From Microbispora rosea (GTDB taxonomy: Bacteria; Actinomycetota; Actinomycetes; Streptosporangiales; Streptosporangiaceae), in NCBI RefSeq assembly GCF_900156315.1, contig NZ_FTNI01000010.1, forward strand, positions 1-64,000: a DNA stretch of 64,000 nucleotides. Direction: 5' to 3'. The notes beneath the pieces were generated by a model, which did no database searches, had not been told where the DNA came from, and saw only the letters and a program-made list of their open reading frames with translations. A program made the position numbers and the translations under genes. This document shows, in pieces, positions 1 to 6,661 of the stretch (positions within the stretch are counted from its first letter, which is position 1; every line of letters starts with the position of its first letter).

Positions 1-263
1 TGCTGCTTGACCAGCTCGGCCTTCTCCCGCCGCAGCCGCTCCAGTTCCTCGCTCTCGGACTCCTTCAGCGTCCCGCCTCCGCCGCCGTTGCCGCCGGCCT
101 GCCCGCCGGCGTGCCGGTCCATCTGCACCCAGTTGTGCAGCGTGTACTCGTTGATACCAAGGTCTCGCGCGACGTGCGAGACGGGTTTGCCGGTCTCCTT
201 AACGATCCGCACCGCACCGGCCCGGAACTCCGGATCAAACCGCCGTCTCGTGGTAGCTCCCAC
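1..263 (-). CDS. IS3-family transposase OrfA, N-terminal part (cut by window edge)
   Basis: The reading frame runs from GTG at 263 off the left edge with no stop. It begins MGATTRRRFDPEFRAGAVRI and continues with KETGKPVSHVARDLGINEYT and LHNWVQM, the helix-turn-helix of IS3-type OrfA proteins, which bind the element ends. A charged, coiled-coil-like segment (ESEELERLRREKAELVKQ) follows, as is usual before the OrfA/OrfB frameshift. A Gly-rich insert lies between them. The catalytic OrfB would lie outside the window, so activity cannot be judged. Family call is from motif recognition. Confidence 0.85.
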   Translation of the reverse strand, partial: MGATTRRRFDPEFRAGAVRIVKETGKPVSHVARDLGINEYTLHNWVQMDRHAGGQAGGNGGGGGTLKESESEELERLRREKAELVKQ

Positions 264-293
264 GACCAAACCTCTCCCGGTTCGGTCTCCACG

Positions 294-689
294 CTACGAG
301 GGGAAGCTCACGACGAGATAGTCCCGCTGATCCAGCGTGGCGACTTCGCGAAGGTCGAAGCGTTCGGCCAGGGCTATCACAAAGGCGTCGACGGCCTGAA
401 GTCGGAGCGAGGCGTACGCCGAGAGCAGCTCGGACATCCGCCGGTAGTCGTGAGGTGTCACCTCGATCACGCGAAGCTCGTCGTCGGCGATGGCGGCGCA
501 GAACTCGGCTGCGAGAGTGGGGCTGCCGCGACGGACTGGGTCGGAGAGCAGGTGACAGATCTCTGTCACCGCGAGCGACGGTACGACGAGTTTGGTCCAG
601 TTCTGCGCGAGAAACCGGAATCAGCGAACGTGGTCCTTGTCGGCCCTGTTGAACGCCGCGACGAGGGGTCCCGTGTCGCAGAGGATCAC
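294..689 (-). pseudogene. VapC-like PIN toxin interrupted by an in-frame stop
   Basis: From GTG at 689 the frame reads MILCDTGPLVAAFNRADKD, meets a TGA at 623-621 (codon 23), and continues without frame change to the TGA at 294. PIN-domain acidic residues are all present: Asp in CDTGPL, Glu in VTEICHLL, Asp in LQAVDAFVIA, Asp in TLDQRDY. PIN toxins are Mg-dependent RNases. The start overlaps the antitoxin stop as GTGA, a classic toxin-antitoxin layout. One nonsense change is the only visible lesion, so inactivation looks recent. A downstream restart could give only a protein lacking the first catalytic Asp. Confidence 0.8.
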
Positions 690-865
690 GCGGTGATCGC
701 TCCGTCGGACTCCTCATGGTGAGGATAGGTGAGGTACCGGTCATGGTGGACGCCGAGGTCTGCCGGCCCTTGTAGCGCGCCGACGAGCGCGGCGAGATGC
801 CGTGGAAGCGCGGGCGTGTCGAGGGGTTCCTCGATGTCGGCCCAGCCTTCGTTGTCCAAGTCCAT
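686..865 (-). CDS. Antitoxin of the vapBC-like pair
   Basis: A 59-residue acidic protein (MDLDNEGWADIEEPLDTP...) precedes the PIN gene and overlaps it by 4 bp, so the two should be co-translated. It has no ribbon-helix-helix or AbrB signature I can name; the antitoxin role is inferred from position and size. The ATG at 865 has no Shine-Dalgarno, but a -10-like TACACT ends 7 nt upstream, which suggests a leaderless message. With the toxin broken, the gene may be kept only passively. Fairly sure of the gene, less of the family. Confidence 0.65.
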   Translation of the reverse strand: MDLDNEGWADIEEPLDTPALPRHLAALVGALQGPADLGVHHDRYLTYPHHEESDGAITA

Positions 866-872
866 GCTGCCA

Positions 873-878
873 AGTGTA
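873..878 (-). promoter_or_regulatory. -10 box of a leaderless antitoxin promoter
   Basis: On the minus strand TACACT lies 7 nt before the antitoxin ATG, the spacing expected when transcription begins at or next to the start codon. The same geometry occurs at 3512-3517 and 27811-27816. Confidence 0.45.
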
Positions 879-1084
879 GGCGCCGACCTGCCCGTAGCCA
901 GTGAGAAGTCACAGAGCGCGGTGAGGGAAGAACTCGTTGCCTGTGGTGAAATCGCTACAGACCAGGTTCGCCCCGGACGACCGCGGCTTCGGCGTCTCGC
1001 TGGGCCGGAGTGCGGGGACGGCGGGCCGGAGTGCGGTGTCCGAGTCGACCTCGACACCGGGAGCAGCCGCCTGCGCGACACGGC

Positions 1085-1336
1085 GGTGACCGTGGTCACG
1101 CCCGGGGCGGCGCCTACGGCCCCGGCACCCCACGGGAGGGCTCCGACTTCCAGACGCCCTACCTGCGGACTTAATTCCAGGATCTCGGGGTGGCCGAGGA
1201 GAACCTGCACGTCGTGCAGGCCGAGATGACCCGTGCCGGGGATGTCCCTGCGCTGGCCCGCTTCCGGAAGCTGGGCGACAGGTCGCTCGCCGAAGCGTGC
1301 ACCGCGGTGAACGCGCTGGCCGGGAGGGGACGTTGA
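1085..1336 (+). pseudogene. FMN-dependent NADH-azoreductase / NAD(P)H oxidoreductase, C-terminal remnant
   Basis: One frame reads GGAYGPGTPREGSDFQTPYL, then RT-stop-FQDLGVAEENLHVVQAE, and ends ALAGRGR with TGA at 1334-1336. GGAYG and the DFQTPYLRT(Y/F)F segment are characteristic of the flavodoxin-like azoreductase family, which reduces quinones or azo dyes with FMN. The stop at 1175-1177 falls where the family has an aromatic residue. No N-terminal flavin-binding half is visible upstream (866-1084 shows nothing clear), so this is a truncated and mutated relic. Confidence 0.65.
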
Positions 1337-1369
1337 TCGGACGCTCCCGCGGCCCCTAGGATTGCGGCC

Positions 1370-1402
1370 GTGACGTTCACGTTCTTCTTCCACCTCCGCT
1401 AG
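1370..1402 (+). CDS. Phe-rich leader peptide (attenuator)
   Basis: GTG at 1370 opens a ten-codon frame, M-T-F-T-F-F-F-H-L-R, ending in TAG at 1400-1402. Four Phe codons among residues 3-7, followed within 5 nt by strong inverted repeats, are the layout of an amino-acid attenuator: ribosome stalling on scarce charged tRNA-Phe would change folding downstream. Leaders of this kind are known in front of pheST; here the next gene is an RNA methyltransferase. Either that gene is controlled by Phe-tRNA, or the leader was separated from a pheST operon. The peptide itself would have no other role. Confidence 0.55.
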   Translation: MTFTFFFHLR

Positions 1403-1406
1403 CCGC

Positions 1407-1465
1407 CGTCGGCGAAGCGAGGACCTGCCCGTCGCCGACGAGGCGGGACGGCGGTGTGCCGTCCC
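1407..1465 (+). promoter_or_regulatory. Stem-loops of the putative attenuator
   Basis: Two perfect stems follow the leader stop: CGTCGGCGA at 1407-1415 with TCGCCGACG at 1432-1440, and GGGACGGC at 1445-1452 with GCCGTCCC at 1458-1465. The second has a 5-nt loop and would be the terminator-like hairpin, although no T-run follows. The methyltransferase start lies 85 nt downstream. Confidence 0.5.
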
Positions 1466-1549
1466 GGGCCGACGCGGAAGAAGAACGGTCACGATGCGCG
1501 TACGCGCTGTCACTCTCACCGCTCCGCGTCCCAGCGCTCCCTCCGTCCC

Positions 1550-2626
1550 ATGACGGCGGCGAGCCTGGTGGCGCGGTGCGTCCACGGGCTTGAGCCGACG
1601 GTCGCCGCAGAGGTACTGCGGCGCGGGCTCGGCGTCATCACTCACATCGGGCATCGCGAGGTGCACTTCCGGGTGGCGCGGTCGCCCGCGCCGCCCGGCC
1701 TCATAGGGGACCTGCGCACGGCGGACGACGTGTTCCTGCTGGCCGCGCAGGGTTCCGACGTCGGCGTGTCGCGGAAGGGAGCCGCCGCGCTCGCGGGCCT
1801 CGCGGGCGCCGCCGACCTCGCCGTCCTGGCACGGCTGCGCCGCCACCACGGCGGCCTGGGCGCGATCACCGGCGTTGAGGTGTCAGCGTCGTTCCTCGGC
1901 AGGCGCAACTTCACGAGGTACGACGTGGAGGACGCGGTCGGGCATGCCCTGGCTGCCCGTCTGGGGGTCGGTTACCACTCACGGCGCGGCGGCGGCGCGC
2001 CGCCCCCGGGTCACAGCGGCTGGCGTGTCACTCTCGACGGTGAGCGGGCCACGCTGCTGCTGCGGATCGCCGAGCGCCCCCTGCATCGGCGAGCGTACAA
2101 GCGGCGGTCCGTCCCGGGGACACTGCACCCCCCGGTCGCCGCCGCCATGGTGGCCATGGCAGGCATTGAACCCGGCGACACGGTCCTAGATCCCTGCTGC
2201 GGCGCCGGGACCCTGCTGATCGAAGCTGTGCGGCAGCGGCCGGGCATCCGCGCCCACGGGTTCGACCTGGCCTGGCAGGCGGTGACGGCCGCGCGGGAGA
2301 ACGCCGCGGGGCTGCCCGTCGCCGTCACCTGGGCCGACGCCGGCCGCCTGCCGGTGCCGGACGACGTCGCCGACCGCGTGCTGGCCAACCCGCCCTGGGG
2401 CGGGCAGGTCGCCCCGGGCGGTCTGCTGGCGGTGTCCGCCGGACGCTGGTGGGCGGAGCTGCGCCGGGTGCTCGCGCCCGGCGGGACCGCCGTGGTCCTG
2501 CTTCCCGGCATCAGCGAGCTGCCGCTCGGCATCAGTCAGGGCCTCACGCCGGTGCACCTGCAACGCGTACGGGTCGCCGGGGCGGAGTCGTTCCTCGTCC
2601 GGTGGACGGCGCCCCGGCTGGGGTGA
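1550..2626 (+). CDS. SAM-dependent RNA methyltransferase (TrmN/Trm14-like)
   Basis: A 358-residue protein with an N-terminal RNA-binding region (ARCVHGLEPTVAAEVLRRG, THUMP-like) and a C-terminal Rossmann methyltransferase. SAM motif I is LDPCCGAGTLLIEA near residue 210 and the catalytic NPPWG motif is near 278. NPPW/F/Y with this N-terminus is typical of enzymes methylating guanine N2 or adenine N6 in tRNA or rRNA (UPF0020 family). ATG at 1550 (MTAAS) is chosen because homologous architecture begins there; GTG at 1454 would read through the attenuator hairpin. The gene stands alone behind the Phe-rich leader and ends in a strong terminator. The exact RNA target cannot be told. Confidence 0.85.
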   Translation: MTAASLVARCVHGLEPTVAAEVLRRGLGVITHIGHREVHFRVARSPAPPGLIGDLRTADDVFLLAAQGSDVGVSRKGAAALAGLAGAADLAVLARLRRHHGGLGAITGVEVSASFLGRRNFTRYDVEDAVGHALAARLGVGYHSRRGGGAPPPGHSGWRVTLDGERATLLLRIAERPLHRRAYKRRSVPGTLHPPVAAAMVAMAGIEPGDTVLDPCCGAGTLLIEAVRQRPGIRAHGFDLAWQAVTAARENAAGLPVAVTWADAGRLPVPDDVADRVLANPPWGGQVAPGGLLAVSAGRWWAELRRVLAPGGTAVVLLPGISELPLGISQGLTPVHLQRVRVAGAESFLVRWTAPRLG

Positions 2627-2630
2627 GCAG

Positions 2631-2677
2631 GGCCCTCCGCCGGGAGTGGATGCTTGTCTACTCCCGGCGGAGGGGCC
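2631..2677 (+). terminator. Rho-independent-type hairpin after the methyltransferase
   Basis: GGCCCTCCGCCGGGAGT (2631-2647) pairs with the complementary arm at 2660-2677 across a 12-nt loop. It starts 4 nt after the stop codon. Confidence 0.75.
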
Positions 2678-2683
2678 GGCGGC

Positions 2684-2822
2684 GGGCCCACCCATGCCCG
2701 GGGCGGTGACGATGAGGCCGTCCTCACGCAGCTCTTGGCGGTCACCTTGCGTGTGGTCACGCGGGCGACGCCGAACTCGCTTTCCACCTGGACCTCGGAG
2801 ATGAGGTAGGAGGGCGGACACT
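2684..2822 (-). pseudogene. GntR-type repressor remnant
   Basis: The minus strand carries [18 protein letters not shown] followed by fragments matching DDGLIVTTPGMG in shifted frames. It corresponds closely to the intact GntR gene at 18184-18435 (same order, same motif ARVT.RKVTAK). The N-terminal third and the reading frame after the recognition helix are lost. It sits directly upstream of peptide-family copy A, as the intact gene sits directly downstream of copy F. Confidence 0.7.
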
Positions 2823-2824
2823 CC

Positions 2825-2885
2825 CAGGACCTTGGCTATCGCGATGCCTGAGGTCACAAGCGGAGGCCGCGTCCGGTACGTCGCA
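2825..2885 (+). repeat. Chimeric scrap of the toxin-antitoxin locus at 27.8-28.6 kb
   Basis: The segment reading GGCTATCGCGATGCCTGAGG matches 28050-28071, inside the antitoxin there. The adjoining GAGGTCACAAGCGGAGGCCG matches 28546-28565 inside the frameshifted toxin there. About 470 bp between the two matches is deleted here. At both places a copy of the small two-part peptide gene follows directly, so the TA genes and the peptide unit appear to have been duplicated together. Confidence 0.6.
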
Positions 2886-2917
2886 GGGTTCGTGCCGCCG
2901 GCAAGGGGCGTCCCAAG

Positions 2918-3122
2918 GTGGTGCAGCTAGGCCAGATCATCGAACGCCTGGGCGCGCTGGCCGACCACATCCGCGTCGACCAACCGCCTCCTCGGGAGCC
3001 GGTGCCGGATTGGCTCGCGGATCGCTTGATTCACACCGTCGGCATGTCTGGAGGACGTCGCCGCCCTCGACTTGCAGCAGGCGGTCGACCTCTGGGCTGA
3101 CTTCCGCTCCAGCCCTCGCTAG
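2918..3122 (+). pseudogene. Dispersed peptide family, copy A, ORF1 (frameshifted)
   Basis: GTG at 2918 opens [20 protein letters not shown], then [20 protein letters not shown] and VGMS. One base is missing near 3048 relative to copies B and F, so the continuation [20 protein letters not shown] is in the next frame, ending at TAG 3120-3122. This copy has the most complete N-terminus, giving a family ORF1 of about 68 residues that is predicted largely helical. I do not recognise the family. The downstream ORF2 is intact. Confidence 0.65.
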
Positions 3123-3132
3123 CCGCGAATTA

Positions 3133-3249
3133 TTGCCCGAAGAGAACTACTACCACCAGCAATACCTTTTCAAGGTGCCCAACGGCTACTGCGGGTTGGG
3201 AGGGACCGGGGTTTCCTGTCCTGTGGGCATCGCGCCCGTTGGCGAGTGA
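3133..3249 (+). CDS. Dispersed peptide family, copy A, ORF2 (Cys-containing small peptide)
   Basis: From TTG at 3133 the frame gives 38 residues: [20 protein letters not shown], then [12 protein letters not shown], then IAPVGE and TGA. It lies 11 nt after the ORF1 stop and in the +1 frame relative to it. Two Cys flank a Gly-rich loop. TTG is the only conventional start close by; other copies lack it, so entry by +1 frameshifting at the ORF1 stop (CGC-TAG-C) is an alternative. A hairpin at 3290-3308 follows. Function unknown: a modified-peptide core, a small metal- or disulfide-containing protein, or a toxin are all possible. Confidence 0.55.
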   Translation: MPEENYYHQQYLFKVPNGYCGLGGTGVSCPVGIAPVGE

Positions 3250-3289
3250 ACAAGGCGGTCTGAGCGGGCGCGAGGAACGTAGGCGTAGG

Positions 3290-3308
3290 CCGCCCGGGCG
3301 CCGGGCGG
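3290..3308 (+). terminator. Hairpin downstream of copy A
   Basis: CCGCCCGG (3290-3297), 3-nt loop, CCGGGCGG (3301-3308). It falls 40 nt after the ORF2 stop. Confidence 0.55.
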
Positions 3309-3500
3309 TCTCGGCCGACAGCGTCTTCAATCTGTTGTCGGGTGTGCTGCCGGCCACCTCGCGACCCTACCGGGTGCGCCTGCTGCCGTTCTCCTACCGG
3401 TTCTCAGCCCTCGCCGGCTGGCCCGCCGCAGGAGGTCGCTCGTGTTGGCCGACCTCGTTTACGCGGGTAGTTACACCTGGCGACGCCTGGGCAATGCGAT

Positions 3501-3517
3501 CCTACCATTGGTAGGAT
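3501..3517 (+). promoter_or_regulatory. Operator and -10 box of the RHH/PIN operon
   Basis: The 15-bp palindrome CCTACCA-T-TGGTAGG (3501-3515) overlaps a -10-like TAGGAT (3512-3517). The ATG at 3524 lies 6 nt further on, so the antitoxin is probably translated from a leaderless mRNA. An operator covering the -10 box fits autorepression by the ribbon-helix-helix antitoxin. Confidence 0.6.
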
Positions 3518-3523
3518 TGGCGT

Positions 3524-3757
3524 ATGGGTGAGCCATTGAGGACTGACAAGATGAGCATCACCGTGCCTGCGGACGTCGCCGCCGAACTGCGGGCCCGGGC
3601 CGGACAGGGCAACGTCTCTGCGTACGTCACACATGCGCTGGTCCGTCAACTGGAGCATGACCGACTGGGGGATCTGGTGGCAGATCTTCGAGAGATCCAT
3701 GGTCCGGTGACCGATGAGGAGTTGGCGGCGGCGCGGGCAGAGTGGCCGAGCGCGTGA
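3524..3757 (+). CDS. Ribbon-helix-helix antitoxin
   Basis: A 77-residue protein with the N-terminal beta-strand KMSITVPADVAAELRARAG, then helices with NVSAYVTHALVRQLE, the CopG/RHH DNA-binding fold. The acidic C-terminus (VTDEELAAARAEWPSA) is the usual toxin-neutralising tail. ATG at 3524 is favoured by the promoter spacing; ATG at 3551 (MSITVP) is the alternative, with a weak GAGG upstream. The next gene overlaps as GTGA. It should repress its own promoter at 3501-3515 and hold the PIN toxin inactive. Confidence 0.85.
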   Translation: MGEPLRTDKMSITVPADVAAELRARAGQGNVSAYVTHALVRQLEHDRLGDLVADLREIHGPVTDEELAAARAEWPSA

Positions 3758-4191
3758 AGCAGCGGAAGCGGATAAGCCCGCGCGAGCACGGCTCCCTCGT
3801 CCTCGACAACGAGGGTCTTTCGCGGGCGGCGACCGACAGGGCGATGTACGTCCGGCTTCATGCCGCGCACCTGGATGGACGGCGTGTCCTCACGTCCGCC
3901 GCCATTCTGGCCGAAGCGCTGATAGGCACCCCTCGTGACGCCGGGGTATATCGCGTTCTCAGTGGTGTGGTGGTCGAACCGGTCACTCGCGAGATCGGGG
4001 AACAGGCCGGCAAGCTGATCGGGACGGCGGGAACGCCCACTGATCAAGCTGTCGACTCCATGGTCGCGGCTACGGCATTGGCTCAAGAGGGTCCCATCGT
4101 GATCGTCACATCCGACGTGCCGCACCTGACCGCCCTCACCGCAGGTCACGAGCGGATACAGGTCGTTCACGTCGACAAGATCAGCCGATAG
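3754..4191 (+). CDS. PIN-domain ribonuclease toxin
   Basis: A 145-residue protein (MKQRKRISPREHGSLVLDNE...) with a PIN-type acidic set: Asp/Glu in LVLDNEGLS, Glu in ILAEALIG, Asp in QAVDSMVAATAL, Asp in VTSDVPHL. Such toxins cut RNA when freed from the antitoxin. Start GTG at 3754 overlaps the antitoxin TGA; GTG at 3742 is in frame but would overlap by 16 nt. The frame is intact, so unlike its two neighbours at 0.3-0.9 and 28.3 kb this module looks functional. A bidirectional terminator follows. Confidence 0.8.
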   Translation: MKQRKRISPREHGSLVLDNEGLSRAATDRAMYVRLHAAHLDGRRVLTSAAILAEALIGTPRDAGVYRVLSGVVVEPVTREIGEQAGKLIGTAGTPTDQAVDSMVAATALAQEGPIVIVTSDVPHLTALTAGHERIQVVHVDKISR

Positions 4192-4267
4192 CACCGTCAC
4201 GTCAAGGCCGCCTGCGTGAGCTTGCGTACCTGGCGAGGTCACATCCGCAGTGACCGGCTCAGGTCCA

Positions 4268-4305
4268 CTGATCGCCGGGCGGAACGGATTTCACCCGGCG
4301 ATCAG
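4268..4305. terminator. Bidirectional terminator between convergent genes
   Basis: CTGATCGCCGGG (4268-4279) pairs perfectly with CCCGGCGATCAG (4294-4305) across 14 nt, between the toxin stop and the stop of the minus-strand gene. Confidence 0.75.
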
Positions 4306-4321
4306 CTCGTTCACGTGATGC

Positions 4322-5347
4322 TCATCGGACGGTGACCCGGTCGCCGGCTGGTGCGCTGACCGGTGAGTTCTTCACCAGATAGGTGGCCAGGGCCCCTCTG
4401 TCGTCCGGGCCACCGCGATAGACGTTGGTGACTCCGGGCCATCTGGGGAAACCTTCGTAGCCGCCTACCAGGATGTAGTTGGCCGCGATTCTGATGACCT
4501 GGTCGTCGGTCACGGGAACGCCGTTCAACGTCATCTCGGTGACAGCGCCGCCCTCCAATGTGTAGCGGAGCGAGGACGACGGCGTGAGCACCCAGCCCTG
4601 CGCATTCGGGTGGGCGAGGACGGACTTCAGCGCGGCGCCGGTGATCGCCCACACGTCCACCGCGAACCCGGCCGGAAGCGTCGCGAACACCTCCTCGTAG
4701 GTGACCGGGCCCGCGTCGAGGTCCAAGTGGAATCCGTACCTGCTGACCAGGGCGGCCTCTGCACCCGACCGGGCCTGAACCGCGTCGAGGTTGGCATCGG
4801 CGACCAGTTCGGCCAACGGGCCGCCGCTGGGTGTCCGAACGATGGGCTCGGAAGTCTCGCCGAAGGTGTCGTCTGCGTCGGCCATGCCGCACTCGAAGTA
4901 GTAAAGCGTATTGGACTTGAGACCGTCGGGCTGCCTGAGCTCGATTTGGACTGACGTCTGACCTGGTGTCGGTGTCTCGGGGTCCCATTCCCAGTCGAGC
5001 GTCGCGAGCAGGGCTGTAAAGCTGCCGTTGTGCTCGATGGGGGATTTGAGGCTCTTCCATTGCTCGGTGCCGACGATGCGGTATTGGATGAGTTGCAGGC
5101 CCGGAGGGAGTCCTTCGAAGGTCCCGTAGACCTTGAAGGTCAACGGGCACTTCGTCGCAGTGGTTCGCTCGAATGAGAGGGTGAGTTTCTGCACCGGATT
5201 TTCGGCCGATGCGAGTGGGGCGGAAGCCGTACCGGAAAAGGATCGCTCGGGTGCGGCTTGCGCGGCGGGAACGAAAGCACTGGACGCCAGGACCGCGACG
5301 CCCGCCAGCCCTCCGATCCGACGCCCAGCCCTACTGGGTAATCCCAC
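4322..5347 (-). CDS. Secreted protein with a stand-alone 5'-nucleotidase C-terminal domain
   Basis: A 341-residue secreted protein. GTG at 5347 follows GGGAAGACT and opens a signal peptide (RRIGGLAGVAVLASSAFVPA, AQA cut before APERS). Residues about 35-170 form an unrecognised beta-rich region. From about residue 180 the sequence (LVADANLDAVQ, GPVTYEEVFATLPAG, TGAALKSVL, TPSSSLRYT, DQVIRIAANYIL) matches the substrate-binding C-terminal domain of UshA-type 5'-nucleotidases. The metallophosphatase domain is absent, so no nucleotidase activity is expected; it may bind nucleotides or sugars outside the cell. An upstream ATG at 5485 would put about 46 residues before the signal peptide and is less likely. 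Confidence 0.75.
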   Translation of the reverse strand: MGLPSRAGRRIGGLAGVAVLASSAFVPAAQAAPERSFSGTASAPLASAENPVQKLTLSFERTTATKCPLTFKVYGTFEGLPPGLQLIQYRIVGTEQWKSLKSPIEHNGSFTALLATLDWEWDPETPTPGQTSVQIELRQPDGLKSNTLYYFECGMADADDTFGETSEPIVRTPSGGPLAELVADANLDAVQARSGAEAALVSRYGFHLDLDAGPVTYEEVFATLPAGFAVDVWAITGAALKSVLAHPNAQGWVLTPSSSLRYTLEGGAVTEMTLNGVPVTDDQVIRIAANYILVGGYEGFPRWPGVTNVYRGGPDDRGALATYLVKNSPVSAPAGDRVTVR

Positions 5348-5589
5348 AGTCTTCCCATCTGTCGATGACGACAAGGACGAGCAGAGGCTAGCCACGCCGA
5401 CCGACAATTCCGCGCGCCGAATGAGTGGAACGTTCACGAGAGAAACCGGCCGTGGCTCCCGACGTTCCGACCAACCCCATCGCACCGTTCCTGTACGTCA
5501 CCAGGACAAGCAGAAGCGGCGGTGTCTCGTAGGACGACCAGCAAGGTTTGGGCGCCCCGGCCGTGCGTAGCGGTAGGGGCGGGCATCCC

Positions 5590-5850
5590 ACCGCCGGCGA
5601 CCTTGCCCTCCTCGGCGTTCTGGCATCGCTGGGCGCTTTTGTCGTTCGGCCTTGTGTTCGGCCTCGTGGCGGGCTGCGGCCCCCAGCGTGCGTGCGATCA
5701 GTCGCCCGGTCGGCGTGGCCAGGTCGATTTCCCCGGTGACCGTGGCGAGTTCGATGCCGCGCTGGTCGGTCTGGTCGATGACGTCTTCCAGTTCGCGTGG
5801 GGATCGTGTCAGCCTGTCCACGTGCGCGATCAGTAGTGGCGGGGAGTACG
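5590..5850 (-). pseudogene. Serine recombinase, N-terminal domain fragment
   Basis: The minus strand reads LIAHVDRLTRSPRELEDVID and LATPTGRLIARTLGAAARHE, then AEHKAERQK, the second half of the resolvase/invertase catalytic domain. The catalytic Ser region is missing at the N-terminal side, and after ERQK the frame shifts (EEGKVAGGG continues in another frame). No zinc-ribbon or recombinase domain follows. It is an inactive relic, probably of a phage or integrative element. Confidence 0.7.
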
Positions 5851-5854
5851 GAGG

Positions 5855-6222
5855 TCAGTCAGGGCTGTTCAGGTAGCGGGCCAGCCGGGGGAGTCTACGG
5901 GCGACCTCCCCTTCATCGGCGATATCCCAGTCCTGCTCGCCGAATTCGGCCGCCAGAAGCGGAAACCACTCCGGACTCCTCGAGCTTGGACGGCGGCGTA
6001 GAGATCGTCCACATTCTCGCCGGTGACCTGCTTATAGGCGTCCAGCGCCACGTAGGCAAGGAGTTCGAAGGCCGGGTACTCCTCATCCGACCACGGGAAG
6101 CCGCGGCGTCGTTCGGCAATCCAGCGTCGCTTCAGGTCGAGGAGGTGTACGACCTGCGGCAGTCCCATGACGCGATCCGGGCAATCGGCGACTTGGTCGT
6201 ACGCCTCTCGGCCCAAGCTCAT
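5855..6222 (-). pseudogene. Hypothetical protein, frameshifted near the C-terminus
   Basis: The frame from ATG at 6222 (MSLGREAYDQVADCPDRVMG...) runs through KRRWIAERRRGFPWSDEEYP and DAYKQVTGENVDDLYAAVQA. It then loses frame near 5980: the natural continuation EWFPLLAAEFGEQDWDIADE and ARRLPRLARYLNSPD is in another frame, ending with TGA at 5855-5857. The acidic, Trp-rich small protein has no motif I recognise; size and style would fit an immunity protein or small cytoplasmic protein. In the unbroken frame a long unrelated tail would be added, which supports the frameshift reading. It lies just upstream of peptide copy B on the opposite strand. Confidence 0.55.
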
Positions 6223-6283
6223 GAGCCAATAGACGAAACTGGCCGATCACGTTCGCGTCGAGCAACCGCCCCCCAGGGAGCCG

Positions 6284-6406
6284 GTGCCGGATTGGCTCGC
6301 GGATCGTTTGATCTACACCGTCGGTATGTCTCGCGAAGACGTCGCCGCTCTCGACTTGCAGCAGGCGGTCGATCTTTGGGCTGACTTCCGCTCCAGGCGA
6401 GGCTAG
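6284..6406 (+). CDS. Dispersed peptide family, copy B, ORF1
   Basis: From GTG at 6284 the frame encodes 40 residues: [20 protein letters not shown], then [20 protein letters not shown] and TAG at 6404-6406. Family similarity extends upstream in frame (KLADHVRVEQPPPREP) to a TAG at about 6232, so the true start may be a non-ATG codon nearer 6241. No frame damage. The peptide looks amphipathic and helical. ORF2 follows in the +1 frame with no usual start codon of its own. Unknown function; the same protein is found in copies A and F. Confidence 0.55.
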   Translation: MPDWLADRLIYTVGMSREDVAALDLQQAVDLWADFRSRRG

Positions 6407-6545
6407 CTGCGAATTATTACCCGAAGAGAACCGCTACCACCAGCAATACCTTTTCAAGGTGCCGAACGGCTACTGCGGCCTCGGCGGCACCAGTGTCTCC
6501 TGCCCCGTCGGCCTGACCACTGGCGAACGCGTAGACCTGCCGTAA
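6405..6545 (+). CDS. Dispersed peptide family, copy B, ORF2
   Basis: Read in the +1 frame from the ORF1 stop, the sequence gives [20 protein letters not shown], then [17 protein letters not shown] and TTGERVDLP, ending TAA 6543-6545. The position used as TTG start in copy A is TTA here, and no ATG/GTG/TTG occurs between ORF1 and the conserved part. This is the clearest case where ORF2 could only be made by a CTG start (at about 6381) or by a +1 shift at GGC-TAG-C. The Cys pair and Gly-rich loop are intact. A 9-bp hairpin follows 13 nt after the stop. Confidence 0.5.
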   Translation, partial: SCELLPEENRYHQQYLFKVPNGYCGLGGTSVSCPVGLTTGERVDLP

Positions 6546-6557
6546 CTGACTGATCCT

Positions 6558-6587
6558 GGCCCTCGGCCGCCCGGGCGACCGAGGGCC
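6558..6587 (+). terminator. Terminator downstream of copy B
   Basis: GGCCCTCGG (6558-6566) and CCGAGGGCC (6579-6587) form a perfect 9-bp stem with a 12-nt loop. Confidence 0.65.
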
Positions 6588-6661
6588 ACACGTTATGCGT
6601 CAGAGATCTATGGCCTACCACCGGCGCCTGATCTAAGCAGGGCCGTGATGTCGTTCAGGTC

